Assembly: GCA_013365325.1 (NCBI GenBank)
Contig: JABVXV010000102.1
Span: 124,001 to 188,000 of the forward strand
Direction of reading: 5' to 3'
DNA length: 64,000 bases
Source of the DNA: Dipetalonema caudispina
Lineage: Eukaryota > Nematoda > Chromadorea > Rhabditida > Onchocercidae
The translations under genes and the position numbers were made by a program. Shown here in pieces: positions 13,024 to 26,487 of the stretch. The notes beneath the pieces are model-generated. The model was not told the origin of the DNA and made no database searches. It saw nothing but the letters and a program-made list of their open reading frames with translations. Position 1 is the first letter of the stretch, and every line of letters begins with the position of its first letter.

Positions 13024-16000
13024 ATGATATTCAGCATTTTTTTGATAGGTTATTGCACTGATTTTCGTTTGTTAAAATTGCTGGACAGTTCACTCTCTTC
13101 TCGAATTACTTCTATAGATAGACAGTAAGACATTCTTGTTTGCCTAAATAGTCAGTTCTCCCTTTGTTCAAGAAGGTTAGTAATGTGATTTTTAAGCAGA
13201 AAGATGTTGTGAAGGAAAAACAAGAGTAGAAATATATTTAACCAGTTATTTTCTAATAATTTATCTTCATTAATGCAATTTCAGTGAGGGTTCAATCAGT
13301 CAAGCTGCATGGCTTGAATTAGGGTCTGGTAGTGCACTATCGACTCGGATGAAAGCAATGGAACAATTAGAATCGGTACAGATTACTTCATTTACGTCCA
13401 TCAACTTATTTGGATAATCGTGTAGGGAGGGATGAGATAAGTTCAGACATTTCATCTCATTTAGGTTAAAATTTCAAGTTCTTAATTTCTCCAGATCCCA
13501 TTACCACTGGCTTTCGAAAATTCCAAATTTTCCAGTTATATATGAGATAGTTTTACTTAAGAGTTTAAATTTGAAATCTTTATAAATTTCGCGGGACAAA
13601 AGTCAGTTTTCTGATGTATGAAAGCATTTTCCTCTAAACTTTTGTTCCCATTCTATGATTTGTTTTGAAATATGAAAAGATTGGAGAAGGTTGCGTAAAA
13701 CTTCAAAATACCATAGAACATATCAGATCGTTAGAAGCAGACGACTACAAATAAGCACCGTTGAAGCGCTATATCACGAGACCAGAGATCTGTACGAAAT
13801 GGATGAAGCAAGGGATTCGTTCGTGAAAACATTCGTTACCCTCACTGAATATCAGTTGGATCAACTTGGTTTGGCAATGCGCGACACATTTTTTTCTGTG
13901 TGATTTTAGTCCTCTTAAATTTCCTATTTTCCCAATACCAAATATGTTAAGAAACTTAACATTGTATTGACATACAAATCCTATGAACGCTTTTAAAGAA
14001 TTCGTTGAAACCTTCTTTTTTAGCTAATTCGCTCCATGGGTCTCAGTGATTTGTCTTTGGAATGGTTTGTAGCTTTGTCGATGAATGGTGATAAAGTAAC
14101 AGGTTTCGAATATGATTTCATGAGTCTTCAACTTAGTTGGCTACGAGAAGTGTTAGATCTAAATATGGTGGATCATCGGCATGCTGTTCGAGTGCTTCAA
14201 CTTACACAACAGGCCATAAAGTGCGGTTGATTGCGATTCATATAAAGTTTATATTTCAGAATTATGAAATTCACAAAAATACGTGTTCATGAAATCTTCA
14301 CGCTTAGCGTAATTTGAGAGGTTCTAAATTTTCCGAGGTCTGTATTTCTCAAATAAAATTCATACTTTATAGAATTTACAGGAAAGAATTTAAGCTTATC
14401 TTTTGTTGGTTGCTTCCGCAACTTCTGATTCATCTGATTTTTGAAACTTATTATTTGCAGAACAAATGCCGGTTTTATTACAAACAAAGAGATTGATGAT
14501 GTTGTTCATAATATTTGCTTAAGGATATGTCGTAAAGCAGATCATTTGACTTATGAATGTTTATTATTACTAGGAATCATTTTAAAATATGGGTATGATT
14601 TCATATTCAGTCCATTTCTTTTATTGATTTATTGCTGATATGCTATTAAGACAAAGAAGGCAATCTGTAGAAATTCCTTTCTTTATTAAAAAAAACAGTA
14701 GTGCGTATGTAAGTCACAATATTATTAATCGAATGTTATAACTAACATTTTTTTAATTTAAATTTGCTCATTTACGTAATTATAATTTACGTAATGTGGT
14801 TTATCGTCTACAGACGGATCCCTGACACGAAGTTGCTGATATTAATAACAACACTATGTTCGGTAATGAATGAAGAGAAATGGGGTTCCACTGCGTGGAA
14901 TGTAATGAGAGATTTACTGGGATCTCATTATGGTCATAATGTTATAAAGCTGATGCTTGATTTATTGAAAGATAGTGCCAATTGCCCAAAAACACAGGTT
15001 CTTGTGGGCGCTATATATTGTATACATACTGCTCTCTGGAGTCAGCAAGTAAGCTCTCTTTTCCGTTTACTCTTTTTTATACAAAATAAATGTTAAGATT
15101 TGCTTATAGATCTTCAATATTATAGATTGCTTGGCTGCGTTCCGGTTCTTGTTTAGTGAAGAATAATATATCTTGAAATGCAATCATTTTAGTACGCGAC
15201 CATAAATTTTTTCTTCATAGCCACGCTTCTGACAAATAACAGATGTGAGATAAAATTGAAAGCAGTTCAAGTCTTGCAAGATAGTAAGTTCGTAAGGAAG
15301 AGTTTTCCAAGATCTGAAATCATAGACGAATCTGAAAATATTTGATTTATTTAACAGCATATTGATAATTTGCGTTGTCATCCAAGTGTCGCTCTTCCAA
15401 ACATGTTGCCAGCAATGGAAGCAGGTCCTCAAGTTGTGAATGAAGTTTTGATTGCCATCCGACGATTATTAAATGCCAGTGGGAGAAATCTGCAACAACT
15501 GAGTTGGCACTGTATCTTACAACTCCTTAAACAGGCTTTAAAGCTTTGTGAACAAGTATGTATCGTTACATCTCGCTTAAGGGGCTCGAAAACTCCGCTA
15601 AAATTTCTACCAGCTGTGGGAAAAATTATATTCACTGCTTTATTTTTCGGTTCTATATAACAAGAACCAATTTTAATTAGAAGAACAGAAAACTAAAATT
15701 TCAGTTGTGAGTGAATAATTTCAAGTCGGGAGGGAAACGAAGAAATTGGATCCGTCTCCTGTAATTTTGTTTTTTTTTTTTATTTGACAGATATCATGGA
15801 AAGGAAAAGTTAATGAGCAACGGTCGCGTGTTCATCATTTACTCAGCGTTATTGAGAATTTATATCATGATGGTGATTACGCCGGTTCTCCCGAATTGTT
15901 ATATTCCTTGATAGAAAGCTGCATCGATGAACGCCCTATCCCAAGCATCATAGCATTATTTGACTACCGGGTGGCTGTAAGTTTCTTGTTTTTGGATTTT

Positions 16001-19000
16001 GATATTTTTTATACTACAGCTAATAGCGTAATTGCATGTTTGGTATACAGTGCAAGGTGGTCATTTATCGATTATAAATTTATCAAGGGACTGAATAGAT
16101 TGGTCGGTAAATAATCAATTTTTTTAAGTGTTTGGATCCTTTTGTATCGAACTGGCTTCATGCTCTTCAACAGCTTGTCCAAAAACATCTTCAAGACAAC
16201 TATCCTGCTGCAGTTAGGTTTGTTAATAGAATTTCATGCAAATAAGTTCAGCCGGTAGCACCTTCGAAAAAATGTTTTTTTTTAAGATTGATATCATTAT
16301 TAGGTTAGCTATAGTTGTTGAATGTTGATTTAAGGGAAAAAGCTGTCAGTGTCCTTCACACGGTTTATATGAAATATCACTGGTTGCACGAAAGAGCAGT
16401 CGTTACGGATTTCGTTTGTCCTGTACTTGAAAGGTGTGTTCGTGAAAATAATGCCAAAATTCAGGTTTGTTTGATTACTTACTAAATCCATTAATAATAT
16501 TGATTTAATGCAAGCTTTTGTCGGTCTTTATTTCGATATATAACTTGTTTAAGTTTTAATGGCTGATTGTTTATTTCGAAACAGTTAGCCATTGGAACTT
16601 AAATAGGTTATATATCAAGAACTAAAATTTTCATACCTGGGAATCTGTTCGATAAACGTTTTCTGCTATCAAAACAAGGGAAATATCTTCGGTTAGCATA
16701 TGTAATATTGAACAGATTTAGGAATGATTACTTCCATCTACGTATTAGGACAGGTATTTGGAAAAAGTTATTTCAAACTTCAGTACCAAATGTTGAATGT
16801 GTTATTTGATGTTGCGAAAACGGTATCTTTACGTGAATCTGAAGATGATGACCTATTTTTGATGGTAATGGAGATCGCCAATTCATTTCTTGCACTTGAT
16901 CTCGACACTGCAGGTTTATCTTAAGGAGGATGATTAAAACTATAAAACAACTTTGATTTTTATGTAAATGAAACGATGAAGATTATTTTGTTTTACTGTT
17001 ACTTCGACATCTTTTCGGAGGTAAGATTAATTAGATTTATAACATAATTTCATAATTTTCTAGGAAACTTCATGATATGCCATTTGTATAATATTTGTTT
17101 CAGAAGTTCTTGAAAATATGGAAATAGTAGCAGGCGATGTCTGTCAAGTTTTAGCTGAACGTTTTTCTGATTTGCGGAGCGCTCATCTTCATTACATCGT
17201 ACATATGCTTTGTGAACATCTCCATTCCCATTATCAGCATGGATTTGTTCGCGAAATTGGTTGTGAAATACGGGAACGCATATTTTCCGCATTGTTAACC
17301 CTTGTTTGTAATCCGCCTTCAGAGCAAATGGGTATTACACTATATCATTTACTTATCAGTTGCTCGTTCAATGTTTTTCAAAGAGATGAGCAACGAATTA
17401 CTGGAACCATGATTCACTTCTCTGAAATTATCGTCAGTAGTCAAGGAACTTTTAATTATTTTTTTGAGTGCAAATTACTGTTTCTTATATTTATTCGTAA
17501 TTTCTAAAACCGTTAAAGCCGATTCGCTCTATATTCATCAGTTATCTTGTTGCAGTTTGTATTACTGAATTCGGAGACGTAACTAATGTCCGAATATGTC
17601 GTGCTGGGAATGATACTAATGGTGATTTTGAATGGAACGAAATATGCATAGTGGTTACCGAAGCCATTGAACAGGAACTCTGGTACTTTCTAACTTCTAT
17701 TTTAATGAAATTTTGGCCATCTTGAACATTTCATAGAATGGCTTCCAAATTGAATAATTTTTAAAACCAGTGATTGATACGGTATTTGGGTTGGTGACCG
17801 AGAGAAGTAGAGCACATGATCTGGGTCAGCAATTGGGTTAATTTATGTGGTTTTCAAAGTAGTGAATGACATGCATACGCATTTGCTTAGAATTTTGTTT
17901 CAGTACTCTTATTTAAGTAATTATTTCAGGTTTCCGGTTATAAAAGTAATTTTGCAACGGTTGTGTCGGATAGTAGAAGTGCGAGATTTAATTTTCACAG
18001 CGGGTGCTGAATGCATAAAAAAACTGAAGAATGCCATAGTTGCATTATACTATAAGTTTGTTTTGTAATTTAGTTACCAAACCTGATTTGTAATAAAATT
18101 ATACAATACGTGTTCACTATCCGGTTTCTTTTCATATTTTTCTATTTTCATTCATTTCTTTTTTTTATGTAAGAAATGACTGTCTAGAAGTTTTATTGAG
18201 GTATATGAATAGACAGCATTGAAATGAATAATTCGAAAGCATATCCTTCGGTGGTGTTATGAATGTACTTTTGCTCTTTTTACAGGCGCAGCAGTTTAAT
18301 CTCTGATGCCGACTTGGCTGTAACCTCGTCACATAAAGGCGAAGTCGACCTGCCGAAATATATTTGTCCTATTTTTAGTCGCCTAATTAATTATTATCAT
18401 GATGAAAGTATTTGCAAAATCATGGTTGACTGCGTTCCTTCTGTTCCAAATGGTTGTCAACAGGTTTGTTCATGATTCTTGAGTTCATATATTTTAGGGT
18501 CTTTCTGTTTTTTTCTTATGAATAAATCTTCCTCGTTCTTTATTCAGTTCGTTTTTCCACATAAATAAAAGTTTTTTTGCAGCACTAAAAAAAAAAATTA
18601 TGGAAAAATCTTATAGTCTTCAGAATTTTTTCAGAACGTTAAAAAATAATTTTTCAGGCAATAATGGCTTGTGACCTAGCAGTGCAGGTGCTGCCTGATG
18701 GTATGGCACCATTAGCTCGGCAGTTAATATCACATTTAGCAGGTCTTCATCCAAGCGCCGTCCTTGCGATCCCTGTTATCGAATTAGCTTCCGACTGTTC
18801 TTCTGTGGCGGAGTTTTATCAATTTTTTGAGGTTTTGTTGATTGTAGAATTATTTTTTATATTTCATTTTCATTGTTTATTTTCCATTTTACGGCCACAG
18901 TATGGAATTGAGGCACAGTTTGAAATGCTCTTAACTTCAGATCCTTTTTTTTCAATTTTATCAAAATTACAATCGAGGTAACCAGGAGGAGATCTTTTTC

Positions 19001-22000
19001 TTTGAAAAATACTTATTTTGAAATACCTATCATTTTTCACAACGTTATGAAATATCTTGTGAAGCAGTAGATTTTTTTTTTATTTTGTGGTAGCTGGAGT
19101 AAAATGATTAATAGGTACCATTAAGAAAGTAAAATGCTGCAGTTGGAAAAATAATACTTAAGTAAATCGAAAAGCAAAACATTTTCGCACATTTTCGTAA
19201 TCGGTTTAAACTACAGATCAAACACTTCCAATTTGTTATTGATATATTGGCGCCGTATACAAGCGTTCACCGATACAACACTTTTATTGTTGCTGCTGCG
19301 TTTCGTACGCTAATGAGATGGTACACTAAAATGCCAGATGCAATAAAACCAACGATATGTAATTATATTGTGAAAAAGGTATAGTTCTGAGTGAAATTAG
19401 AATTTTTGCTAATATATGACACGAAAAATTAACTTATTTTTCATTTCCACATTCTTATAAATGTCATTACCTTGAAATGTTTTGCAGATTGAAGGAGAGG
19501 CAAAAACTTGTCTGCCGAACGTCATAAATGCAAGAGAGAATTCATATGAACAACATTCGTCTGATTTTGACATACCAACCACCGCTACCTTTTCGTATAG
19601 TTCGGCTAGTCAAAAAGACACGATTACAAATGAGGATACTGCTCTGAGAAATGAGGTTTCTTCCTTCTGATGTTCAATTGTTGTCCTTGTTTCTACAACT
19701 TTGGAAGTTAAATCTGAATAATTGGAAATGCAACAAAGTGTGGGTGGTGTGAAATACATTAATTGATCCATTATTTAAATTGTTTTTGTTTAAAATGTTT
19801 ATTTTAAATATTTATTTAATTTGTTAACGTTGTAGTTGGCTGAGGAAACAATTAAAGCATTGAAAACATTCATGAAACACAGCCAAATTAGTGACGCAGT
19901 GCCCACTCAATCGATGCCAAATACGAAGCTAGTGGAGCGATGGTCAAATCACTGGGTTATTAATGATATAGTCATTTCTGTCACCAGTTTTACTGAAAGT
20001 TCGTCAAGTGCAACAAATAGGACAACGGAAACAAGTAATGCTACTATTTATTGTGCAGGTTCATCAGAACATAAAAATTTTATAATAAGACGCTAATAAA
20101 TACTGTCAGGTAAAACTCAGTAAAGGAGCTATTTTCTTAATGGTATCTTAAAATCTTGCCGTTATACATAATGCAATTTTTATGCGGTAGTGTATAGTTG
20201 TGTTTGGGTAAACCATTAGGTTAATGCCAGATAATTGAAGATTGGTTTTTAGATGGTGGTGAAGAAAATTCATCAGCCGAGGAAGTATCAAATTTTGATA
20301 GGAGGCGACGCCATCAGTCAGCAGTCCACCGCCCAAACGAGTATTAATTTATTTGTTTTTTGTCATTTGATTTATAATTTGGGAATTGTCTCTAAATCAA
20401 AATAGAAACACGTTGCCATTTTCAAGGAAATATATAGCTCCTTACCGCCCAACTCTGGATGATTTATGTACAGTGGCAAAGTATGAGTCAAAAAAAGTTC
20501 GTGTTCCGGTGGTGACATGGATTCAGGTTGTTGTACGACATATCTTTGGTAAACATTCATGGTACATGCGATCACTGAAAGATTTCCCTGATGATTTTGG
20601 AACAGGTTCTCAGTTATTTACTCAGTATCAATTTTGCTGAGAATAAATGAAATCGAAATGAAAATAAAGCTTTATTCATGTTACCACTTATTTTTTTATG
20701 CTTCAAAGACTAACATGTTCAGTTAATTAGTGTATTATTTCTTACGATTTTTAATGTAAATAGCGTTCTTGAAGGTAGCCAAATATTCAAGCAGTTAAAC
20801 CAAACTCACTGTCTAATGAAGCCATCGTTTTTAAGCCGTTTTTGAATAGGAAATTCATCGTTTGTTGTTTTATTAGAAGACTGTGGAAATGAGAGTAAAT
20901 TCATACAATTTAAATATTACAATAGCTTTTAATGAAAAATTACTCTATTTTAGCGGGCAGTTTCTGTGGCGTTGATGAGGGATTGTCGATTTTGAAACTT
21001 CTTGCAAGTGATAACAAAGCTGTTCAAATATCAATTGGTGACAAAAATAAAACGTACATCCTCACTATTTCAAGATTTCATCAGCTTTTATCTTCGAGAA
21101 ACTAGGAAAATTTTGTGATAAATAATAGTAGTTATTACAGAAGGTTTTTTATAGATTGAGGTCTCTACGCAACATCGATCGGATATCATCACTTGAATTG
21201 CACACGGTTGGTGTTGTCTACATTGCACTTGGCCAAACTAAGGAATCCGAAATTTTGGGAAATATTTATGGTTCGGCACGTTACGCTAGCTTCCTACGGT
21301 ATCCTTTTTTTGATAACATCCATAACTGAAGTATTACAAACTATTTTGTTATATTTTAAAATTCTAGGCTTCTGGGTGATCCGGTGTCTCTGGAAGATTG
21401 TCCGGGCGGTCTCTCAGCTGGTTTTTGTGGCACATTTACATACGTATATACGGATGAGATTTCGAGAACTGTTTTCCATGTAGGTATGTTGCAGTTAAAT
21501 TATAAATGGATTGCATATTAAATAAGTCGTTTACCGTAGACATGGTAAAAAATGTAGGATATCGAGCGTAAAGGAGAACACTGCGGGAGTTTTCCTGAAT
21601 TTTCAAATCACACCTAAAATAATAATTGCTTTAGCGACGTTAATGCCAAAAAGCGAAATTGATCCGCTTTGCAACTGCAAAAAAAAGTTTATTGGAAATG
21701 ACTTTGTTTCGGTCGTCTTCAATGATAGTGGCTCGCCCTACGTTCTTGGAACAATTAGTGGAAAATTTGCGCATGTTGCTTTGGAGGTAGTTCAATTCCT
21801 TACCAGTTTTTCTCCCAATTTTTTTCAATGATTCCATTTATTACTACGGGAAGAAAAGGGATGTTGTGAATTTTAAATGCAACTTCAAAGTACTTGAGGT
21901 GAAGCAGGTTTTTATTTTCATGAAAAATTGTAACAGGCGTTTGCAAATGTTGTGTGTTATAGACTTGCATTCTTAGGTAGTCCCGCAAGATAATGAACAT

Positions 22001-22237
22001 TTATTGGTAACTGTTCATGCACGTAAAGAAATTGCATTATGGCTGGCGATCTCACGTGCTTTTTTGCCGGATCAGCAGGCTGCTGTTCTTATACGAAAGT
22101 TAATCTTACGGGCACAACTGTCGGTAAATGTTTGGAGGCGTGAAGAGGAGGAAAAGGGACCACCTTATATCGGTCTCGTTGTTGAACGGCTACGGGCGAT
22201 CCGAGCACTCGCTGCACATGCTACACCGATAGCCTAA
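13024..22237 (+). CDS. TSC2: tuberin, Rheb GTPase-activating protein
   Basis: Tuberin is the Rap-GAP-type catalytic subunit of the TSC complex, which turns off Rheb and restrains TORC1. About 25 exons are collinear with human TSC2. RMKAMEQLES joined to IVRSRRLQISTVEALY aligns without gaps to human residues around RMIGQICEVAKTKK…VEALW. NVMRDLLGSHYGHN, SWHCILQLLKQAL, FVIDILAPYTSVHRYNTFI and TLDDLCTVAKYES follow in order. The Rap-GAP domain (about 21155-22110) has LHTVGVVYIALGQ and FVSVVFNDSG, with the catalytic Asn thumb (GND, codon 21697-21699) intact. Early exons by splice phase: 13024-13124, 13285-13375, 13727-13897, 14024-14220, 14461-14592, 14814-15048, 15358-15555, 15791-15976, 16129-16217, 16335-16464, 16784-16913, 17104-17331. 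The first exon is the least certain. Estimated length is about 1,350-1,400 residues against about 1,800 in human, the central linker being shorter. Confidence 0.92.
16536..16615 (+). ncRNA. 37-bp intronic hairpin, microRNA-precursor-like
   Basis: Arms 16536-16572 and 16579-16615 pair over all 37 positions around a 6-nt loop (ATTTCG). Thirty-one pairs are Watson-Crick. All six differences between the arms are G.U wobbles when read on the plus strand. It lies in the TSC2 intron between exons ending 16464 and starting 16784, in the sense orientation. On the minus strand the same six sites would be A.C mismatches, so the pattern favours a folded plus-strand RNA over a random decaying foldback repeat. 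Such a long uninterrupted stem could also be a MITE or an endo-siRNA source. Confidence 0.5.
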
Positions 22238-23278
22238 ATTGGAATTACTGGAATTCGTGACAAACTTGACTCGTGCAACGAGTTACTAAATTCTCAGTCA
22301 ATGGATGAAATTTGTTAAATGATATCAGGACGGTCAAAAGAAGCAGATGTCATTGGAAGGACGACAACTTCAAGTTTGTGTCTCTTCCATCACATTTCCA
22401 GGCCTTTTAAGCTCACTTTAACGAAATGATTCGCTAGAATTTTTCTGAAAATAATATGCTAGCTTTACTCTTAACATTTTGGTAATTCAATCCTCTACTA
22501 CCGATCCGTAATAGGTTTCTATTTGTATGTCAGAATCTCATTTGTAAATAGTTTGTGAGCCATTTTGGTGAATACTCTTGTCTTTTTTTAACGGGTTTTT
22601 GTTCCATTTCTACTTCGCATTATTATTTGCATGATTTTTTTTCTGATGATAATTCACTAAGTGAATAAATTCATGAAATGCTATAATAGTTCAAATACAT
22701 GTTATTTGAATATGAAAATAAATATAAAAGTTTTTAAACCATTGTTAATTTTATATCAATATAAAGAAACGGTATAGGGCATATATTATCGCATATTCCA
22801 AAAAATTAGAAATATTGCTATCTATTTATTATACTCGTATGAAGAATAGCTTCCGTTATACTGACTGTTGTCTAGTGGAAAAGTTAAGTGAAATTTGGAA
22901 CATTATCCTTACATGAAATACATGTAGAGACTTATGAGAACATAATTTTAGATCATCACTCTTAACGTAGTATTTTGTCTATACCCTGTCAATTGCTTTT
23001 GATTTAAAATCTTTCATCGACTAAGGTTTTTAACTTCTTTCCCCTCGAGAAATCAGTAATTTAAAATAATAATACTAAGAATATCTCCGATAGCCGACGC
23101 ACTATTTCCAGGGAAATAGCGATCTTTCATGAACTTACCCTAAAATCGCACAAATTAGATCATAGATGTTGTGAGCGAAAAAATATTCCGAAATATAACA
23201 TAGTGGGGAGGAAAATACATGAAGTACAGTTTAGAAGTGGATTCCAATTAAAACATAGGATGGAAATAAATAAACAGT
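22238..23278. other. convergent 3' spacer between TSC2 and torsin
   Basis: Both neighbours point into this stretch, so it should hold two 3' UTRs. No coding signal was seen. Confidence 0.6.
22664..22669 (+). terminator. candidate polyadenylation signal of TSC2
   Basis: AATAAA about 430 nt after the TSC2 stop, in a T-rich setting. It is the clearest hexamer on the plus strand before the convergent torsin gene. Confidence 0.4.
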
Positions 23279-26261
23279 CTACAATACATCATCATCACGA
23301 AAGCTTTCAAAACGCTGTCGTTCTTTTTCGCGTTCCGCAGATATGAACAGCTCAGTCTTCTGAGCAACCCGTTTGCAACCAGATGAAGAGTAGATCGGAT
23401 TTGTTTTAGGGAAGTACTGAAAAAAATGACCTTGATAAGAAAATATTTAGGGGAAAAAAATATATCCATTTCAAATGACTCCAGTTCATTATTACAAATG
23501 TTTTTTATACTTTATATATACATACTATCAAGGAAAAGAAAAGCATTTAGAAATTGAACTCAATCCAAGAAAAAAATATCCCGTAAAAGATCATCTCTTG
23601 ACGGTTTCAAAAGAACAGTTCATTAATTAACGGATTCCGATTGTTTCTACAGTACTCCTATTTAGTCAAACTCTCATATGGTTAACATCTTGATTTTAAA
23701 AACTAAGACTTCTATAGAAACATAAGCAAACTACCTGCAAAGAATCAGCAATAGCAGTGATACGTTCATCTGTTGGCGCAAATTCATGAGAAACCATATA
23801 ATCTCGGATACAAAGCAATATGTGTCTCCTTTCTAGAGGTAGGAAAGGGATAAAATGATCAATTAAATGTGCCGAGATCAATTCACTCATTTTTAGTCCA
23901 CCTGAAATTTATTAATTAGTTAGGGGATTGATACACAGCTTTTCCTCATAGATTTGATAAATTAAAATTAATAATTAGAAATTATCTTGACTTAATTTAT
24001 ATACTTTTAAAACGGTAGCTGTTCTGCAGAGTGCTTTTCATACTGCTGCAGAAACAAAAAAGATCCAGTGTTTCGAAACTTAAAAATAACGTACTAAAAC
24101 GTTAAATAATATTCAATGGTATAACAATATCCTTTACTGTTTCGAAACTCCTAGACTAGAACTTGAATTGTTCCTACAATCAATTCTCTAATTAATACAG
24201 CAGTCTCTTAAATATTTTAGCAAATTTTTTTAAAGTTTGACGTTTTCAGTACTTTTACTTTCTTGACATATATTTAGTAAGATGAAATGAAAAACAAAGC
24301 TTACCTTCAGTATTAAATGCGCTTGCCATGACAACATCCTCCATCTCCTTCAGCGTTATCGCTTCTCTTATTTTCCCATTTTCATAATGTTGAAGCGCTT
24401 TCTGCGCTATTTCATTACTTCCAGAATTACTGCAAATGTTATTTGAATCATAGATCTTTGATATACATAAAGTTGCACTAAGATGATTTACTGACGAGTA
24501 GAAAATTCTGAACCTTATTCAAAGCTAGGAATTTGAAACTTGGTGTAACAAATGATCTATTTCTTACTTCAGAAGAAATCTATTTGTTCTTACCTAAAAA
24601 TTCATGTACCAAGTTTCCAGGCCTTTTACTGCCCATATTATTGAAATCCATAGCTTTTAGATTCAGTATCAGTCATTTCGAAATGCTTGAATTTCGACTT
24701 TAACAGTGGTGGTATCTTTGTTAGTTGCTTAACTCACTCACTACTTATCGCTGTAGATAAAAAACGGACCTAGCTATAGCACACATCCTGGAGTATTGGA
24801 AATGAAATCAGTTTTGGCATTATAAAGTGATCGAAAGTGAAAACTAAATAGTGAAAAGTTAAGAAGAAACAAAGCAGATGGCTTACCTCAAAAAAATAAA
24901 AATACTTTTGCGAAAATCAACACCTTCCAAATATTCATAATGGTCGATAAAAGGCTTTAATGCATCAATTACTTTAGCAGGCATTTTATCTACTTCATCA
25001 AAGACAAACAAACTTCGTTCGCATTTCGATACGTTCCCTTGTATCCATGAACGTAACTGTACCTATATACGTTCCAAATAAATTAAAATGCCACCCAAAT
25101 TTTTATATATGACAGAAAAATGAAAAGCAAGTAGTCTACCTGATAAAGCGGTATTTCTAAATAGTTTGAAAAATGTAGCGTTGAAACATAAACATGAACG
25201 AAGTCACTTTTCATTCCTTCCCTGCAAAAAGTTATGGTAATTGATCACATAGAAAAACTCGTTTAAACTTTGATTTTCAAAAAATTTTCTAAACAATAAA
25301 CTAACTTGTACAAATTCTCGATAATCATAGAGCTAAGATAATTCTTGCCACAACCAGTCCATCCATGAAATGACATCACCAAAGCCTTTTTAGGATTTCT
25401 GCAAGCACAGCAAGAAAAAGCATTTTAAACTTGCTAACTTATGATTCAAGTTGGAAAATACCCGAAAATAAATGAATATTCGCGCACTTCCCAATAAGAT
25501 GGAAAAACGAACTTACGGATTTTTCCAGTGAGCAATTGCAGCTGTTATTATAGTTTCTTTGGCCAGATGCTGCCCGTACAATCGTGTACGTAGAGAATGC
25601 TGTAAGCCTATAATTTAAGTTTTGAAACAAAAATATCTTAAATCGATGCATTATCCTAATTTAGTGATGAAAACATCTTAATAACCACTGCTTTCTATGT
25701 AGCATTTATTTGTTTCAAAACTCTGACTTATAATCTTTATTTAATATACAATTTGAATCGTATCAAAGTGATTAAAACCACAAACTATCATATGCTTAAC
25801 AATTAAATCAGCTTCCATATTATCATTTCGTTGCTTCTGGTGCTTTTCGAGAAAAGAATAAAAGAAATCATTACGGATTATTCCACATATATTAGTTCAT
25901 TTTTAAGAATAATCCTCCGTTACAGACGCAACTCATCACTGTGGACATATAAAAAAAGCAGTGTAATCATTAAAAAAATGTGAAGTGAAAAACGGATGAA
26001 ACATGTAACACTGACTGTAGATAAATTTGTACAAAATATAAACTAAATATTTCCTAGCAGTAAAAATTCAAACATGAAATAAATAGCGAACACGAAGTAC
26101 TCACATATCCAACAGCAAACATTACCTGCATAATCTTCTCGTACCCAATAACTGTCACAACATTCATAAAGTTTGCATCGAGCAAAATAACTGAAAATGC
26201 TTAATGAAGCAGCGATTGCTGAACCAGCGCCTACTAGCAAACTCAATGGTTCTCCGTATAT
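23279..26261 (-). CDS. torsin-family AAA+ ATPase (OOC-5-like)
   Basis: ER-luminal/nuclear-envelope AAA+ protein of the torsin family. Exons from the 5' side: 26261-26121 (hydrophobic stretch then [12 protein letters not shown]), 25607-25515 ([16 protein letters not shown]), 25397-25306 (Walker A GWTGCGKN), 25222-25142 ([13 protein letters not shown]), 25062-24891 (GNVSKC; Walker [12 protein letters not shown]), 24429-24305, 23901-23735 ([11 protein letters not shown]) and 23416-23279 (sensor-[11 protein letters not shown]). The Asn after the Walker A Lys and the GCK motif with the redox cysteine are torsin hallmarks. The AG-to-T junction at 24891/24429 restores FIFLSNSGS, as in human TorsinA. 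The C-terminus [11 protein letters not shown] is longer and more charged than in TorsinA. The signal-peptide exon is not fixed; a candidate is the next entry. It is probably the last gene of an operon. Exon coordinates are by-eye estimates. Confidence 0.9.
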
Positions 26262-26487
26262 CTGCAAATAACATCATTTCCGCAGTATTATAACATTAAA
26301 AATTGTGCTAGATTAAGTTATTACATTAGAAAGTTATTTGGTTTCATTTATTCACCACTCTTCATGCAGTAAGTAACATAAAATACACATTGCTATGACT
26401 TTTTAAGGCCTAGAAAAATTAGAGGAAGTCTACTTTGTGCTATTTTTTGCATAAAAAATAATCCAATCTTATATTTCTACTTTATCC

